Positions 9,418-23,888 are shown, counted from the first letter of the stretch. The stretch: DNA of 64,000 bases from Azohydromonas sediminis (GCF_003574675.1 NZ_QOAZ01000009.1:1-64000), one strand, 5' to 3'. Program-made: numbers and translations. Notes: generated by a model from the sequence alone, not told the origin.

Positions 9418-11367
9418 TCAGCGCCGATCGAAGGCCTGGCGAACGGCCGGAAGTCCGTGCGCCGTCAGCTGCGCGGGCACCACGCCGCGCAGCGCATTGC
9501 CCACCGCCCAGGCCTGGGCGTGCAGCACCTCGTCGACGGTCAGCGGGCGCTGCGTCACCGGCGCCCCGGCCAGGCCCTGCGCGAGCACGCGTGCGCGGCA
9601 GGTGCCGGGCAAGGCGCCATCGGCCAGCGGCGGCGTGAACCAGTGCCCGTCCCGCCGCACGAACAGCGTCGAGCGACCACCCTCGACGACGCGGCCGGCC
9701 GCGTTGACGAACAGCAGGTCGAACAGGCCCTGCGCCTCGGCGTCTCGGACCGCGGCGTCGTAGACGGCACGGTGCGTGGTCTTGTGTGCGGCCAGCGCGT
9801 TCGCAGCCGGCAGCAGCACTTCGGCCCAGCCCAGCCGCACGCGTCCCTGCGCATCGACCGCCAGCGGCGGCAGGGGCGCGCTGCGCGGCGTGAGCCGGCC
9901 ATCGTGCGCCAGGTCCAGCCGCAGCCGCCAGGGGCCGGCGTCGCCGCTGGCCGCCAGCGCGGCGAGTTCACGGTCGATCAGCGCGCGCGCGGCCGCTGCG
10001 TCGAAGGCGAAGCCCAGCGCGCGTGCGCTGTGCGCCATGCGCGCCAGATGCTGCTCGACGTGCAGCGCGACGGCCCGCCCGCCCGGGGCCGGCCCCGCCT
10101 CGGCGCGCAGCGTTTCGAACAGGCCCAGACCGGGGTCGATCCCGGTCAGGAAGCGCGCCTTGATCCGGCATTCCTCGGCCTCGTCGTCGGCCACGCTGTC
10201 GAGCACGATGCCCGCGCCGACGCCGGCGACCAGCGCGCGCGTGCCGTCGGCGGCCTCGGCCGCGAGCGTGAGCGTGCGGATCGCCACCGACAGCGCGAAG
10301 TCGCCCAGCGCCGGCCCCGGCGTCGGCGCGATCCAGCCGATGGCGCCGCAGTACAGGCCGCGGCGCTGGGCTTCGAGGCGGCGGATGCGGTCCATCGCCG
10401 CCAGCTTGGGCGCGCCGGTGATCGAGCCGCACGGGAACGTCGCGCGCAGCAGGGCCGGGAAGTCGGTCTGCGGACGCAGGCGGGCGCGCACGGTCGAGGT
10501 CATCTGCCACACCGTGGCATAGCGCTCGAGGCTGAACAGTGCCGGTACCTGCACACCGCCGGTCACCGCGATGCGGCCGAGGTCGTTGCGCAGCAGGTCG
10601 ACGATCATCACGTTCTCGGCGCGGTTCTTCGCGTCGCGCTGCAGCGCCTGCGCGGCGGCGGCATCGTCGGCGGGATCGGTCCGCCGCGCGGCGGTGCCCT
10701 TCATCGGCCGCGCCGTCACCTCGCCGCACCGGCCGGCGAGGAACAGCTCGGGCGAACAGCTGAGCACGTGCGTGACGCCGCCGTGCCCCGCCGTGGGCGG
10801 CAGCGCGATGAAGGCGCCGTAGCCGACGCGCTGGCGCGCACGCAGACGCCGGTACAGCGCCGCCGGGGTCCCGAACGCGCGTCCGTTCAGGCGGTAGGTG
10901 TAGTTGACCTGGTAGACCTCGCCGCGGCGGATCGCCTCGTGGAGGGCTGCGATCGCCGCGTGGAAGCCGGCGTCGTCGACGTCGGCGTGCAGGTCGAGCA
11001 CGCCGGCCGGGTTCGGTGTCGGCGCGCCACCGTCGAGCTGCTGCAGGAAGGCCTGCATGCCGGCCTCGTCGAGCCAGCGCAGCTCGCGAAACATCAGCAG
11101 CCGCAGCGCCCCGGGCCCAGCCACCGGCAGCCCGGCGCGCTGCAGCCGCGCGCCCCACTCGTAATCGGCCAGCACGACGGCATGCAGGCCGGCCGCCAGA
11201 TCCCGCTGTGCGCCCGCCCAGCAGTCGGCCAGCGTCGCCGGGTCGTCGCAGGTGTGGGTGCGCTCGTGGCCGAGGTACAGGCGCGAAGCCGCCACGCCGC
11301 CGTCGGCCGTGGCCTGGGCGTCGTCGAGCAGCGCGAAGACCTCCGGCGGCGCCGGCATCGCGTTCAT
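9418..11367 (-). CDS. pabB: Bifunctional aminodeoxychorismate synthase component I / 4-amino-4-deoxychorismate lyase (PabB-PabC fusion)
   Basis: A 649-residue fusion for folate biosynthesis. Residues ~1-390 are PabB-like. The RPMKGTAARR motif carries the Lys that distinguishes ADC synthase from anthranilate synthase, and NVMIVDLLRNDLGRI, FPCGSITGAPKLAAM and YCGAIGWIAP follow. Residues ~400-649 are a class IV PLP fold like PabC, with HKTTHRAVYD carrying the likely PLP lysine, FDLLFVNAAGRVVEGGRSTLF, and GNALRGVVPA. Together they convert chorismate plus ammonia to p-aminobenzoate and pyruvate; the glutaminase PabA is not in the window. The start at 11367 (MNAMPAPPE) is chosen; 11358 is an alternative. 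Confidence 0.93.
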   Translation of the reverse strand: MNAMPAPPEVFALLDDAQATADGGVAASRLYLGHERTHTCDDPATLADCWAGAQRDLAAGLHAVVLADYEWGARLQRAGLPVAGPGALRLLMFRELRWLDEAGMQAFLQQLDGGAPTPNPAGVLDLHADVDDAGFHAAIAALHEAIRRGEVYQVNYTYRLNGRAFGTPAALYRRLRARQRVGYGAFIALPPTAGHGGVTHVLSCSPELFLAGRCGEVTARPMKGTAARRTDPADDAAAAQALQRDAKNRAENVMIVDLLRNDLGRIAVTGGVQVPALFSLERYATVWQMTSTVRARLRPQTDFPALLRATFPCGSITGAPKLAAMDRIRRLEAQRRGLYCGAIGWIAPTPGPALGDFALSVAIRTLTLAAEAADGTRALVAGVGAGIVLDSVADDEAEECRIKARFLTGIDPGLGLFETLRAEAGPAPGGRAVALHVEQHLARMAHSARALGFAFDAAAARALIDRELAALAASGDAGPWRLRLDLAHDGRLTPRSAPLPPLAVDAQGRVRLGWAEVLLPAANALAAHKTTHRAVYDAAVRDAEAQGLFDLLFVNAAGRVVEGGRSTLFVRRDGHWFTPPLADGALPGTCRARVLAQGLAGAPVTQRPLTVDEVLHAQAWAVGNALRGVVPAQLTAHGLPAVRQAFDRR

Positions 11368-11423
11368 GTCAGCGCGGGCCGCAGAGCGGGGCGGGGCGAG
11401 GCCATGGCCGACGTCGTTCCTCG

Positions 11424-12590
<1,167 letters not shown>

Positions 12591-12740
12591 TCACGACCCA
12601 TGTTTGGTGACCTGCGGTTGGGCGTGCGGAGGTCGTGGCGGCAGGGCGACGGCGGTGCCTGCGTGCTCCGGCCCACGCTCGCGCTTCACCGCGGTGCCGC
12701 GCGACCGTCTTTCCTGTCATCACCGCTTGTAGCCTGACCA

Positions 12741-12775
12741 GGTTGGGGCGAGCGCGAATCGGGCCTGCGCCCGCA
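12741..12775 (+). repeat. Left arm of perfect 35-bp inverted repeat
   Basis: Begins GGTTGGGGCGAGCGCGAATC and ends CTGCGCCCGCA. Its exact reverse complement is at 12862-12896, with an 86-bp spacer. The pairing stops abruptly at both ends. Confidence 0.9.
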
Positions 12776-12861
12776 GACACCGCCATCGCCCTGCGGTCAC
12801 CCTGGTTGGCAGGCCTCGCGGTGGCAGGACTTGTTCATGGGCATGGCGCGTGGCCCGGGCG

Positions 12862-12896
12862 TGCGGGCGCAGGCCCGATTCGCGCTCGCCCCAACC
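12862..12896 (-). repeat. Right arm of perfect 35-bp inverted repeat
   Basis: Begins TGCGGGCGCAGGCCCGATTC and ends CGCCCCAACC, the exact reverse complement of 12741-12775. A transcript through the region could form a 35-bp stem. Confidence 0.9.
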
Positions 12897-13082
12897 GATG
12901 CACGACAACACGGAGACGACGGCACGACGGCAGCCGTCTGCAGCCGGTGACGCGCGAGCCTGGGCCGGAGAACGCACGCCCGGGCCACGTGCTACGCGCA
13001 ATCCGTCGCGCGCGGACGGTCGGGACCAGCCGCAACGGGCCGAAACCCGAACCCCGCGGCAAGGCGCGCCACGATCAGCGCG

Positions 13083-14123
13083 TCAGCCGCGCGCGAGCAG
13101 CATCGCGTCGCCGTAGCTGAAGAAGCGGTAGCGCGCCTCGACGCCGTGGCGGTAGAGCGCCATCACGTGCTCGTAGCCGGCGAACGCGGCCACGAGCATC
13201 AGCAGCGTGCTCCGGGGCAGGTGGAAGTTGGTGATCAGCAGGTCGACGACGCGGAACGTGAAGCCCGGCGTGACGAACAGGTCGGTCTCGCGCGCGCCGG
13301 CTTCGAGGCGGCCCGACAGCGCGGCCGACTCGAGCGCGCGCAGCGTCGTCGTGCCGGCGGCGACGACGCGTCCGCCCGCGGCGCGCGTGGCCTCGACGGC
13401 GGCGACCGCCTTGGCGTCGACCTCGAACCACTCGCTGTGCATGCGGTGCTCGGCGATCGACTCGGCGCGCACCGGCTGGAACGTGCCGGCGCCCACGTGC
13501 AGCGTCACCGCGGTGCGCTTCACGCCGCGCGCGTCGAGTGCGGCGAGCACCTCGTCGTCGAAGTGCAGCGATGCGGTCGGGGCGGCGACCGCGCCGGGGC
13601 GGCGCGCGAACACGGTCTGGTAGCGCTGCGCGTCGTCGGCGGTGTCGGCGTGCGTGATGTACGGCGGCAGCGGCACGTGGCCGTGCGCCTCGAGCAGCGC
13701 GAGCGGCTCGTCGGGAAAGCGCAGGTGGAACAGCGAGCCGTCGGGCCCGCCGCGGCCGAGCACCTCGGCGTCGAACGCGCCGGCGAAGCGGATCGTCGAG
13801 CCGGGCTTGGGCGACTTGCTCGCGCGCAGCTGCGCGAGCACTTCGTCGCCCGGCAGCACGCGCTCGACGAGCGCCTCGACCGCGCCACCGGTGGGCTTTT
13901 CGCCGTACAGCCGCGCCTTGATCACGCGCGTGTCGTTGAACACGAGCAGGTCGCCGGGCGCGAGCAGTTGCGGCAGGTCGCGAAACACGCGGTCGACCGG
14001 CACGGGCCCGCGCCCGTCGAGCAGCCGCGACGCGCTGCGCTGCGGCGCCGGGTGCTGCGCGACGAGCTCGGCGGGCAGCGCGAAGTCGAAGTCGCTGAGG
14101 GTGAAGACGCGCGGCGTGCTCAT
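13083..14123 (-). CDS. queA: S-adenosylmethionine:tRNA ribosyltransferase-isomerase
   Basis: A 346-residue enzyme that transfers and isomerises the ribosyl group of SAM onto preQ1-tRNA to form epoxyqueuosine, the step after tgt. Family segments are [98 protein letters not shown] and [17 protein letters not shown]. The start at 14123 (MSTPRVFTL) is preferred to a TTG at 14147. It is divergent from recG. The downstream gene in the same pathway, tgt, is displaced by the repeat region described above. Confidence 0.96.
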   Translation of the reverse strand: MSTPRVFTLSDFDFALPAELVAQHPAPQRSASRLLDGRGPVPVDRVFRDLPQLLAPGDLLVFNDTRVIKARLYGEKPTGGAVEALVERVLPGDEVLAQLRASKSPKPGSTIRFAGAFDAEVLGRGGPDGSLFHLRFPDEPLALLEAHGHVPLPPYITHADTADDAQRYQTVFARRPGAVAAPTASLHFDDEVLAALDARGVKRTAVTLHVGAGTFQPVRAESIAEHRMHSEWFEVDAKAVAAVEATRAAGGRVVAAGTTTLRALESAALSGRLEAGARETDLFVTPGFTFRVVDLLITNFHLPRSTLLMLVAAFAGYEHVMALYRHGVEARYRFFSYGDAMLLARG

Positions 14124-14161
14124 GCTCGGTCGGTGTGCGGAACTCAAGACTACACCGGCGG

Positions 14162-14167
14162 CAGAAT
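14162..14167 (+). promoter_or_regulatory. Candidate -10 element of recG
   Basis: CAGAAT lies 6 nt before the recG ATG with no Shine-Dalgarno between. It has the same spacing pattern as several other genes here. Confidence 0.22.
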
Positions 14168-14173
14168 GGTTCC

Positions 14174-16267
14174 ATGGCTGCTGCCGCCGGCATCCCGCCG
14201 TCTTCCGCCGTCAAGCCCGTGGCCAGGCCCGCCGCCAAGTCCGCACCGCAGCGCGCGCTCGAGAAGCTCGGCCTCGTCGGCGACGTCGAGCTCGCGCTGC
14301 ACCTGCCGCTGCGCTACGAGGACGAGACGCGGCTCGCGCGCATCGCCGACCTGCGCGAGGGCGACACCGCGCAGGTCGAGGGCGTCGTGCGCGACGCGCG
14401 CGTCGAGACACGCGCGCGCCGCCAGCTCGTCGTGCGCCTGGACGACGGCAGCGGCGAGCTGGTGCTGCGCTTCCTGCACTTCTACCCGTCGCACCGCAAG
14501 CTGCTCGCGCCGGGCGCGCGCGTGCGCGCGATGGGCGAGGTGCGCGGTGGCTTCCTCGGCCGCGAGATGGTGCACCCCGCGTGCCGCGCCGTCGAGCCGG
14601 GCGCGCCGCTGCCGGCGACGCTGACGCCGGTGTACCCGACGACGGCGGGGCTGCCGCAGGCCTACCTGCGCAAGGCCGTCGCGTCGGCGCTCGCGCGCGC
14701 GCCGCTCGACGATCCGTGGCCGCGCGAGGCGCGCGAGCGCTGGTGGCCGCCGGGGCTGCCGTCGCTGCGCGAGGCGCTCGAGTTCCTGCACCACCCGCCG
14801 CCGCGCACGCCGCTGGCCACGCTCGACGACCGCAGCCACCCGGCGTGGCAGCGGCTGAAGTTCGACGAGCTGCTCGCGCAGCAGCTGTCGCAGCGCCTCG
14901 CGCAGCGCGAGCGCGCCGCACTCGCGGCGCCGGCGCTGCGTGCCGCACCGGGCGGGCTGCCCGAGCGGCTGCTCGCGGCGCTGCCGTTCACGCTGACGGC
15001 CGCGCAGCGGCGCGTCGTGGACGAGATCGCCGCCGATCTCGCACGCGCGCAGCCGATGCACCGGCTGCTGCAAGGCGACGTCGGCTCGGGCAAGACGGTG
15101 GTCGCCGCGCTGGCGGCGGCGGTCGCGATCGACGCCGGCTGGCAGTGCGCGCTGATGGCGCCCACCGAGATCCTCGCCGAGCAGCACTTCGCCAAGCTCG
15201 TGCAGTGGCTCAAGCCGCTGGGGGTGGGCGTCGCGTGGCTCGCCGGCAGCCGCAAAGGCAAAGTGCGTGCGCAGCAGCTCGAGCGCATCGCCGGCGGCGC
15301 CGCGCAGCTCGTGGTCGGCACGCACGCCGTGATCCAGCACGACGTCGCGTTCGCGCGGCTGGGGCTGGCGATCGTCGATGAGCAGCACCGCTTCGGCGTC
15401 GCGCAGCGGCTCGCGCTGCGGCGCAAGCTCGACGCGGCGGCGCTCGAGCCGCACCTGCTGATGATGAGCGCGACGCCGATCCCGCGCACGCTGGCGATGA
15501 CGTACTACGCCGACCTCGCGGTCAGCACGATCGACGAGCTGCCGCCCGGGCGCACGCCGATCGTGACCAAGGTGTTCGCCGACACGCGGCGCGACGACGT
15601 CATCGCGCGCATCCGCGACGAGGTCGCGCACGGGCGGCAGGTCTACTGGGTGTGCCCGCTCGTCGACGAGTCGGAGCACGTCGACCTACGCCACGCGACC
15701 GAGACGCACGCGCAGCTGTCGGCGGCGATGCCCGGTGTGGGCGTCGGCCTGCTGCACGGGCGCATGGCGCCCGCCGACAAGGCGGCCGTGATGTCGCAGT
15801 TCGCCAGCGGCCAGATGCCGGTGCTGGTGGCCACCACCGTGATCGAGGTCGGCGTCGACGTGCCCAACGCGAGCCTGATGGTCGTCGAGCACGCCGAGCG
15901 CTTCGGGCTCGCGCAGCTGCACCAGCTGCGCGGGCGCGTCGGCCGCGGCGCCGCGGCGAGCGTGTGCGTGCTGCTGTACACGCCGCCGCTGTCGGAGACC
16001 GGCAAGCAGCGGCTGCGCGCGATGGTGGAGACGACCGACGGCTTCGAGATCGCGCGCCGCGACCTCGCGATCCGCGGCCCCGGCGAGTTCATGGGCGCGC
16101 GCCAGAGCGGCGACGCGCTGCTGCGCTTCGCCGACCTCGCCAGCGACGAGCCGCTCGTGCAGCGTGCGCGCGCCGCGGCCGACGCGCTGCTCGACGCGTA
16201 CCCGCAGGCCGCGCGCGCACATGTGCGGCGCTGGCTCGGGCAGCGCACCGAGCTGCTCAAGGCCTGA
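14174..16267 (+). CDS. recG: ATP-dependent DNA helicase RecG
   Basis: A 697-residue branch-migration helicase that remodels stalled forks and Holliday junctions. An N-terminal OB-type wedge domain ([18 protein letters not shown], then [11 protein letters not shown]) precedes a superfamily 2 helicase core. The core shows Walker [11 protein letters not shown], motif II as [10 protein letters not shown], motif [14 protein letters not shown], then [17 protein letters not shown] and [12 protein letters not shown] (motifs V-VI), and the RecG tail [14 protein letters not shown]. The ATG at 14174 is taken over an in-frame GTG at 14135. It converges on panC, and the two are separated by a hairpin. Confidence 0.96.
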   Translation: MAAAAGIPPSSAVKPVARPAAKSAPQRALEKLGLVGDVELALHLPLRYEDETRLARIADLREGDTAQVEGVVRDARVETRARRQLVVRLDDGSGELVLRFLHFYPSHRKLLAPGARVRAMGEVRGGFLGREMVHPACRAVEPGAPLPATLTPVYPTTAGLPQAYLRKAVASALARAPLDDPWPREARERWWPPGLPSLREALEFLHHPPPRTPLATLDDRSHPAWQRLKFDELLAQQLSQRLAQRERAALAAPALRAAPGGLPERLLAALPFTLTAAQRRVVDEIAADLARAQPMHRLLQGDVGSGKTVVAALAAAVAIDAGWQCALMAPTEILAEQHFAKLVQWLKPLGVGVAWLAGSRKGKVRAQQLERIAGGAAQLVVGTHAVIQHDVAFARLGLAIVDEQHRFGVAQRLALRRKLDAAALEPHLLMMSATPIPRTLAMTYYADLAVSTIDELPPGRTPIVTKVFADTRRDDVIARIRDEVAHGRQVYWVCPLVDESEHVDLRHATETHAQLSAAMPGVGVGLLHGRMAPADKAAVMSQFASGQMPVLVATTVIEVGVDVPNASLMVVEHAERFGLAQLHQLRGRVGRGAAASVCVLLYTPPLSETGKQRLRAMVETTDGFEIARRDLAIRGPGEFMGARQSGDALLRFADLASDEPLVQRARAAADALLDAYPQAARAHVRRWLGQRTELLKA

Positions 16268-16274
16268 ACCTGGC

Positions 16275-16291
16275 GACGGCGCGCGGCGCCG

Positions 16292-16293
<2 letters not shown>
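16275..16293. terminator. Hairpin between convergent recG and panC
   Basis: A perfect 8-bp stem GACGGCGC / GCGCCGTC around a GCG loop lies 8 bp after the recG stop. It runs into the panC stop codon (16292-16294). No T-run follows. Confidence 0.5.
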
Positions 16294-18917
<2,624 letters not shown>

Positions 18918-19033
18918 GCGCCGGGGCGCGGTCGAAGGGCTATCGCGCCGTTCGACACATCCGATTGGACCGCGGCGGCGCGCGGCCCTAGATTGGCGCC
19001 GTGCCCGCGGGGTGCGGGCGGTGGGAGATCCGC

Positions 19034-19129
19034 ATGCGCAGTTGGCGCACCGTCTTCGGCGCCGCGCTGTTCGGCGCCGGCGCACTGGCCGGACTCGGCG
19101 AGGCCGCGCGTCTGATGGCTGCGGCCTGA
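19034..19129 (+). CDS. Possible 31-residue hydrophobic small protein
   Basis: ATG at 19034 follows GGGAG with about 7-nt spacing. It encodes 31 residues: a basic N-terminus (MRSWRT) and one Ala/Gly/Leu-rich stretch long enough to cross a membrane. It sits in the gap between oxyR and the histidine kinase and ends 14 bp before the kinase stop on the other strand. No family is recognised. The Shine-Dalgarno and composition are the only support, so it may be fortuitous. Confidence 0.35.
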   Translation: MRSWRTVFGAALFGAGALAGLGEAARLMAAA

Positions 19130-19142
19130 GCCGCACGGCGCG

Positions 19143-21611
19143 TCAGGCGCGCCCGGCGCGCGCGAGCAGGCGGCCGACGACGGCGTCGAAGACCGACACG
19201 TCGATCGGCTTGGTCAGGTACTCGTCGAAGCCGGCCTCGATCGCGCGCCGTGCGTCGGCCGGCATCGCGTGCGCGGTTAGCGCGACGACGGGGATCGTGG
19301 CCGTGGCCGGGTCGGCGCGCAGGCGGGCGAGCGCCTCGTAGCCATCCATCTCGGGCAGGTGGATGTCGAGCAGCACCAGCGCCGGGCGTTGCGCGCGCGC
19401 GAGCTCGAGCCCGAGCCGCGCCGACGGTGCGCCGATCACGCGCACGCCGGCGTGGCGCGCGAGGATCTGCTCGACCAGCGCCAGGTTGGCCGGGTTGTCC
19501 TCGACGCACAGCACGCCGAGCTCGTGCGCCGGCAGCGGGGCCGGCGCCGCGGCGTCGGCCACCGGCCGCGGCGGGGGCGGATCGGCCAGCCGGTCGCGCG
19601 GCAGCTCGATCCAGAACGTGCTGCCGCGGCCCGGCTCGCTGTCGACGCCGATGCGCCCGGCCATCAGCTCGACCAGGCGCTTGCTCAGGCTCAGCCCGAT
19701 GCCGGTGCCCTCGATCGGCCCGAACTCGGCGCCGAGCCGGCTGAACGGTTGGAACAGCTGCGGCAGCCGTTCGGGCGCGATCCCGGCGCCGGTGTCGTGC
19801 ACCTCGATGCGCACGCGGAACTCGTCGAGCACGCGCGCCGTGATCGTCGCGCTGCCGCGCTGGCGGTTGTACTTGACCGCGTTCGAGACGAGGTTGAGCA
19901 GCACCTGCTTCAGGCGCAGGCGGTCGGCGCGCACGACGAGGTCGCCCGGTACCTCGGCGTGCAGCGCGACGTCGCGCTGGCGCGCCAGCGGGTCGGTCAG
20001 TGTCAGCGCCTCGCGCACCAGGTCGGCCAGCTCGAGCGGCTCGGGCGACAGCGCCAGACGGCCCGACTCGACGTGCGCGAGGTCGAGCACTTCGTCGATC
20101 AGCCGCAGCAGGTGGCGTCCGGCGCGCAGCACCTCGGTCACGTAGCCGCGCGAGCGCAGCGTCAGCGCGCGGTCGAGCTCGAGCAGCTGCGCGAAGCCAA
20201 GGATCGCATTGAGCGGCGTGCGCAGCTCGTGGCTCATGCTCGAGAGGAACTCGGTCTTCGCACGGCTGGCCTGCTGCGCGGCGTCGCGCGCGGCCACCAG
20301 CTCGTGCGTGCGCGCCTCGACGAGCTTCTCGAGCTCGTCGCGGTGGCGCTCGAGCGCGCGCTCGGCCTCGCGCCGTGCCGTGACGTCGACGACGATCGCG
20401 AACACGCGCACGACGCGCCCGTGCTCGTCGCGCTCGGCGCGCACGACGAGCGACGCGTCCATCACGCTGCCGTCCTTGCGCAGGTAGCGCTTGTCGAGCG
20501 TGTAGGCGTCGATGTCGCCGCGCAGCAGCCGCTCGTACTGCGCCATGTCGGCGTCGACGTCGTCGGGGTGCGTCAGGTCGGTCCAGTGGTGCTGGGCGTA
20601 TTCCTCGGGCGTGTAGCCGAGCATCTCGGCCATGCGGCGGTTGACGCGCTCCCAGCCCTGGTACGGCGCCTCGATCGTCATGCCGACCAGGCCGGCGTCG
20701 AAGAACTGGCGGAACGCCTGTTCGCTGCGGTGCAGCGCGAGTTCGGCTTCGCGGTGCTCGGTGATGTCGAGCACGGTGCCGACCGCGGCGACGAAGCGTC
20801 CGTCGTCGTCGAGCACCGGCTCGGCGCGGCCCAGCAGGTGCTTGACGGCGCCCGCGGGCGTGACGATGCGGAACTCGGCCTCGTAAGCCCGGCGCGCGGC
20901 CATCGCCTCGTCGTGCACGCGCTGCAGCCGCTCGCGGTCGTCGGGATGGATCAGGCGCAGGAAGTCGCTCTCGGCAGGCGGGCCGGCGGCCGGATCGACG
21001 CCGAAGATGCGAAACGTCTCGTCGCTCCACTCGAGGCGCGCGCTGTCGCGGCTCCACCGCCAGCTGCCCAGGCGCGCGAGCCGCTGCGCCTGGCGCAGGC
21101 TCGCCTCGCGCTCGCGCAGCGCATACTCGGCGCGCTTGCGTGCGTCGATGCGCGTGATGACGCCGTGCCACAGCGTGCTGCCGTCGGGCAGCCGCTCGGG
21201 CGTCGCGCGCCCGTGCAGCCAGTGCACGCTGCCGTCGGCGAAGCGCACGCGGTACTCGCAGTCCCACGGCGTGAGGTCGCGCTGCGACGTGGCGATCGAC
21301 GCGACGACCCGCTCGAGATCGTCGGGGTGGCCGAACGCGAACAGGGCGCTGGCGTCGTCGCGCACCTGCTCGGGCGTCACGCGGTAGACGTCGCGGATGC
21401 CCTCGCTGGCGAACGGGAAGCACGAGCGCCCGTCGGGCCACGCCTGGTACTGGTACAGCACGCCGGGGACCTGCGCCGCCAGCCGCGCCAGGCGCTGCTC
21501 GCGCTCGCGCAGCGCGGCGACCTCGCGCCGCAGCTGTTCGATCTCGGCGGCGGGGTCCTCCGGCGGCGGCGCGGGCGGGTCGGTCGGGGGAGGCGGAGCG
21601 GGGTTCGACAT
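19143..21611 (-). CDS. PAS-domain hybrid sensor histidine kinase/response regulator
   Basis: An 822-residue soluble hybrid kinase with no transmembrane segment. After a Pro-rich start and a short coiled coil (~residues 22-45), three PAS/PAC units are visible: ~46-165 ([12 protein letters not shown], then [12 protein letters not shown]), ~175-290 ([20 protein letters not shown], then [11 protein letters not shown]) and ~297-415 ([14 protein letters not shown], then [11 protein letters not shown]). A second coiled coil leads to HisKA with His461 in [11 protein letters not shown]. The ATPase has [16 protein letters not shown] and [12 protein letters not shown]-terminal receiver has VEDNPAN, the phospho-acceptor Asp in [11 protein letters not shown], and TKP. 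The ligand is unknown, and no output regulator is adjacent. Confidence 0.92.
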   Translation of the reverse strand: MSNPAPPPPTDPPAPPPEDPAAEIEQLRREVAALREREQRLARLAAQVPGVLYQYQAWPDGRSCFPFASEGIRDVYRVTPEQVRDDASALFAFGHPDDLERVVASIATSQRDLTPWDCEYRVRFADGSVHWLHGRATPERLPDGSTLWHGVITRIDARKRAEYALREREASLRQAQRLARLGSWRWSRDSARLEWSDETFRIFGVDPAAGPPAESDFLRLIHPDDRERLQRVHDEAMAARRAYEAEFRIVTPAGAVKHLLGRAEPVLDDDGRFVAAVGTVLDITEHREAELALHRSEQAFRQFFDAGLVGMTIEAPYQGWERVNRRMAEMLGYTPEEYAQHHWTDLTHPDDVDADMAQYERLLRGDIDAYTLDKRYLRKDGSVMDASLVVRAERDEHGRVVRVFAIVVDVTARREAERALERHRDELEKLVEARTHELVAARDAAQQASRAKTEFLSSMSHELRTPLNAILGFAQLLELDRALTLRSRGYVTEVLRAGRHLLRLIDEVLDLAHVESGRLALSPEPLELADLVREALTLTDPLARQRDVALHAEVPGDLVVRADRLRLKQVLLNLVSNAVKYNRQRGSATITARVLDEFRVRIEVHDTGAGIAPERLPQLFQPFSRLGAEFGPIEGTGIGLSLSKRLVELMAGRIGVDSEPGRGSTFWIELPRDRLADPPPPRPVADAAAPAPLPAHELGVLCVEDNPANLALVEQILARHAGVRVIGAPSARLGLELARAQRPALVLLDIHLPEMDGYEALARLRADPATATIPVVALTAHAMPADARRAIEAGFDEYLTKPIDVSVFDAVVGRLLARAGRA

Positions 21612-21725
21612 CGGGCAGCCGCGGCCGGGCGCACGTGCGTGCGACGCACGCAGTATGCCGCCCCGAGACGGGGCTGGGCTAGACTGGCTCGCACCCGTTC
21701 AACGAGGCGAAGCAAGGAGCACCCC

Positions 21726-22229
21726 ATGGGCAAGAAGACCGCATCCGCCGGCGCACCGCGCATCGACATCGGCATCGGCGAGAAGGACCGCAAGGCGATC
21801 GCCGACGGCCTGTCGAAGCTGCTCGCCGACACCTACACGCTGTACCTGACGACGCACAACTTCCACTGGAACGTCACCGGCCCGATGTTCAACACGCTGC
21901 ACACGATGTTCATGCAGCAGTACACGGAGCTGTGGAACGCCGTCGACCCGATCGCCGAGCGCATCCGCGCGCTCGGCCACGTCGCGCCGGGCAGCTATGC
22001 GCAGTACGGCAAGCTCAGCAGCATCCCCGACGCCCCGGCCGAGCCGCCGAAGGCGATGGACATGGTGCGCATCCTCGTCGACGGCCACGAGGCGGTGGCG
22101 CGCACCGCGCGCAGCGTGTTCCCGCTCGCCGAGAAGGCCGACGACCAGCCGACCGCCGACCTGCTGACGCAGCGCCTCGACGTGCACGAGAAGACGGCGT
22201 GGATGCTGCGCTCGCTGCTCGAGGAGTGA
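21726..22229 (+). CDS. dps: Dps family ferritin-like protein
   Basis: A 167-residue member of the Dps family, which forms dodecameric cages that oxidise Fe(II) with hydrogen peroxide and can coat DNA. The dinuclear ferroxidase residues are conserved as His47, His59, Asp74 and Glu78 (in [14 protein letters not shown] and VDPIAERI). Their mutual spacing matches His51/His63/Asp78/Glu82 of E. coli Dps. The N-terminus carries Lys residues (MGKKT) that could bind DNA. An AAGGAG Shine-Dalgarno lies 7 nt upstream of the ATG. It is divergent from the hybrid kinase and close to oxyR, consistent with peroxide control. Confidence 0.93.
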   Translation: MGKKTASAGAPRIDIGIGEKDRKAIADGLSKLLADTYTLYLTTHNFHWNVTGPMFNTLHTMFMQQYTELWNAVDPIAERIRALGHVAPGSYAQYGKLSSIPDAPAEPPKAMDMVRILVDGHEAVARTARSVFPLAEKADDQPTADLLTQRLDVHEKTAWMLRSLLEE

Positions 22230-22256
22230 CGGCGCCGCGCGATCCGCGAGGCGACT

Positions 22257-22281
22257 GCGCTGGGCGTCGCCCGGCGTTTTT
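22257..22281 (+). terminator. Intrinsic terminator after dps
   Basis: A nine-pair stem (GCGCTGGGC / GCCCGGCGT with two G-U pairs) and a GTC loop are followed by a run of T. It lies 28 bp after the dps stop and before the end of the convergent gene. Confidence 0.6.
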
Positions 22282-22292
22282 CGCGGCGTCGC

Positions 22293-23738
22293 TCAGTGCC
22301 TGTCGCGGCCGCGACGCTTCGACACCCTGACTTCGTACAGCGACGTTGTGTCGCTGACTTCGTGCGCGATGGCCACGTAGTGGCGCCTGCCGACACGGAA
22401 TGCCGTCAGTCCCTCGGGCGAGCGGTCGCCTTCGCCGACGATCATGTCGAGGTACTCGACGGCGTGCGGGTCGGTGATGTCGAACACCGCGATCGCGGCC
22501 TTCAGCGTGCGCTCGAGGCCGACGAACGCGAGCACACGGCCCTCGACGTGCAGCAGCGCGAGGCCCTCGGGCTCGACGCCCTTGTTGTCGCTGCGGGTGT
22601 CGTCGTAGATGCCGAGGCGGATCGCTTCGGCGTCGAGCAGGCTGCCGCTGTCGTAGACGATGCGACCCGCGCGGTCGCGGATCGAGATCGAGCGGCCGCC
22701 GAACGCGACCCACGGGCCGCCGGCGACGGAGTCCACGCTCGACAGCGTCGTGCGGGCGAGCACGCCGGTGGCGCCGAGCGTCGAGCCGCGTGCCTCGTCG
22801 GCCTCGTCCTCGCGCGCATCGCCTTCGTTGGCCATCACGAGGTAGGTGCGGCCCTTGTGTTCGTAGGCTGCCAGCGTGTCGGGCTGGTACAGGCCGGACA
22901 GGCTGGCGCTGACGAGCTCGATCACGCCGCTCGGGCGGTCGCTCGGGTCGAGCTCGTTGCCGGGGAGGCTGAAATCCTTCAAGCCCAGCGGGACGATGCG
23001 CTCGAACGCGCGCGCCTTGAGGTTCAGCACCGCGACGCCGTTGGCTTCCTGCAGTCCGACGTAGGCGTACTGGCCGGTCTTGTCGACGGCGATGTACTCG
23101 GGCTCGGGGTCGTAGGGGCTCAATGTGTCGGGGAACAGGCGCAGCGTCTCGTAGCCCGGGATCGACGCGTCGATCGGCAGCGTCGTCACGCGGCGCGTGC
23201 GCACGTCGACGATGCTGACGCTGCCGACGGGATCGTCGGCGCTGCCGGGGTTCGGCGTGCCCTCGTTGGCCACCAGCAGCTGACGGCCGTTGGGCGTGAA
23301 CGTGAGCATGTCGGGCAGCGCGCCGACGGCGACCGGCGCGCCGAGCTGGCGCCGCGTGCGCGTGTCGAAGAACGCGACGACGCCCGGCTGCGTGCGGTCG
23401 ATCGCGTTCTCGATCGCGAGCGCCGCCAGGCCGTCGTGGATTGCGACGCTGTTGACGGCGCCCAGGTGCCGAACGTCGATCGACGCCAGCCGCTGGCCCG
23501 TCGCGCGGTCGAGCACATCGACGCCGACGACGCCGGCAACCCACAGTGTGTCGGTGCGGTCGTCGTAGGCGACGATCTCGGCCTTCTGGCCCGGAATCCC
23601 GCCAACCGCATGGGCGGACTGCCACACGCGCGTGACGGTGACGTCCGTGGCCAGCGCGGCCGACGCGACGAAGGCGCAGGCGGCGGCGAGGGTGGCGGCG
23701 CGCGCAAGCGCGCACAGACGTGAGGGCAGGTGGAGCAT
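22293..23738 (-). CDS. Secreted beta-propeller protein, choice-of-anchor I-like
   Basis: A 481-residue exported protein. The N-terminal signal peptide (~25 residues, MLHLPSRLCALARAATLAAAC, cleaved near ALA-TDV) is followed by repeated beta-propeller-like blades such as GVDVLDRATGQRLASIDVRH, MLTFTPNGRQLLVANEGTPN, IAVDKTGQYAYVGLQEANG and YLVMANEGDAREDE. These resemble the choice-of-anchor I proteins, often found next to phosphatases or nucleases, but only part of the usual length is present. A binding or scaffold role in the periplasm is possible; catalysis is not evident. The start at 23738 is the first Met in front of the signal peptide. Confidence 0.75.
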   Translation of the reverse strand: MLHLPSRLCALARAATLAAACAFVASAALATDVTVTRVWQSAHAVGGIPGQKAEIVAYDDRTDTLWVAGVVGVDVLDRATGQRLASIDVRHLGAVNSVAIHDGLAALAIENAIDRTQPGVVAFFDTRTRRQLGAPVAVGALPDMLTFTPNGRQLLVANEGTPNPGSADDPVGSVSIVDVRTRRVTTLPIDASIPGYETLRLFPDTLSPYDPEPEYIAVDKTGQYAYVGLQEANGVAVLNLKARAFERIVPLGLKDFSLPGNELDPSDRPSGVIELVSASLSGLYQPDTLAAYEHKGRTYLVMANEGDAREDEADEARGSTLGATGVLARTTLSSVDSVAGGPWVAFGGRSISIRDRAGRIVYDSGSLLDAEAIRLGIYDDTRSDNKGVEPEGLALLHVEGRVLAFVGLERTLKAAIAVFDITDPHAVEYLDMIVGEGDRSPEGLTAFRVGRRHYVAIAHEVSDTTSLYEVRVSKRRGRDRH

Positions 23739-23888
23739 GGCGCAGGCGATCGCAGTGGACGAGGCCCGCCAGCGTGACGGGCGCGCGTGACACTCGCGTG
23801 ACAGCGCACCGCGTGCCCCGCACCTCGGGGGCGACGGGCAGGCGCGCCGACGCCGCCCGCAGACGTGCCGCGAACCCGCCGCAGCATC

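Noticed and set aside
12635-13120. 161-codon frame in the queA-tgt spacer
   Set aside because: Arg/Pro/Ala-rich with no domain; it runs through the inverted repeats and into queA antisense. I treat the region as non-coding.
19359-22229. A 956-codon plus-strand frame ending in dps
   Set aside because: Most of it is antisense to the hybrid kinase; only the last 167 codons, from the ATG at 21726 with a good Shine-Dalgarno, are a real gene.
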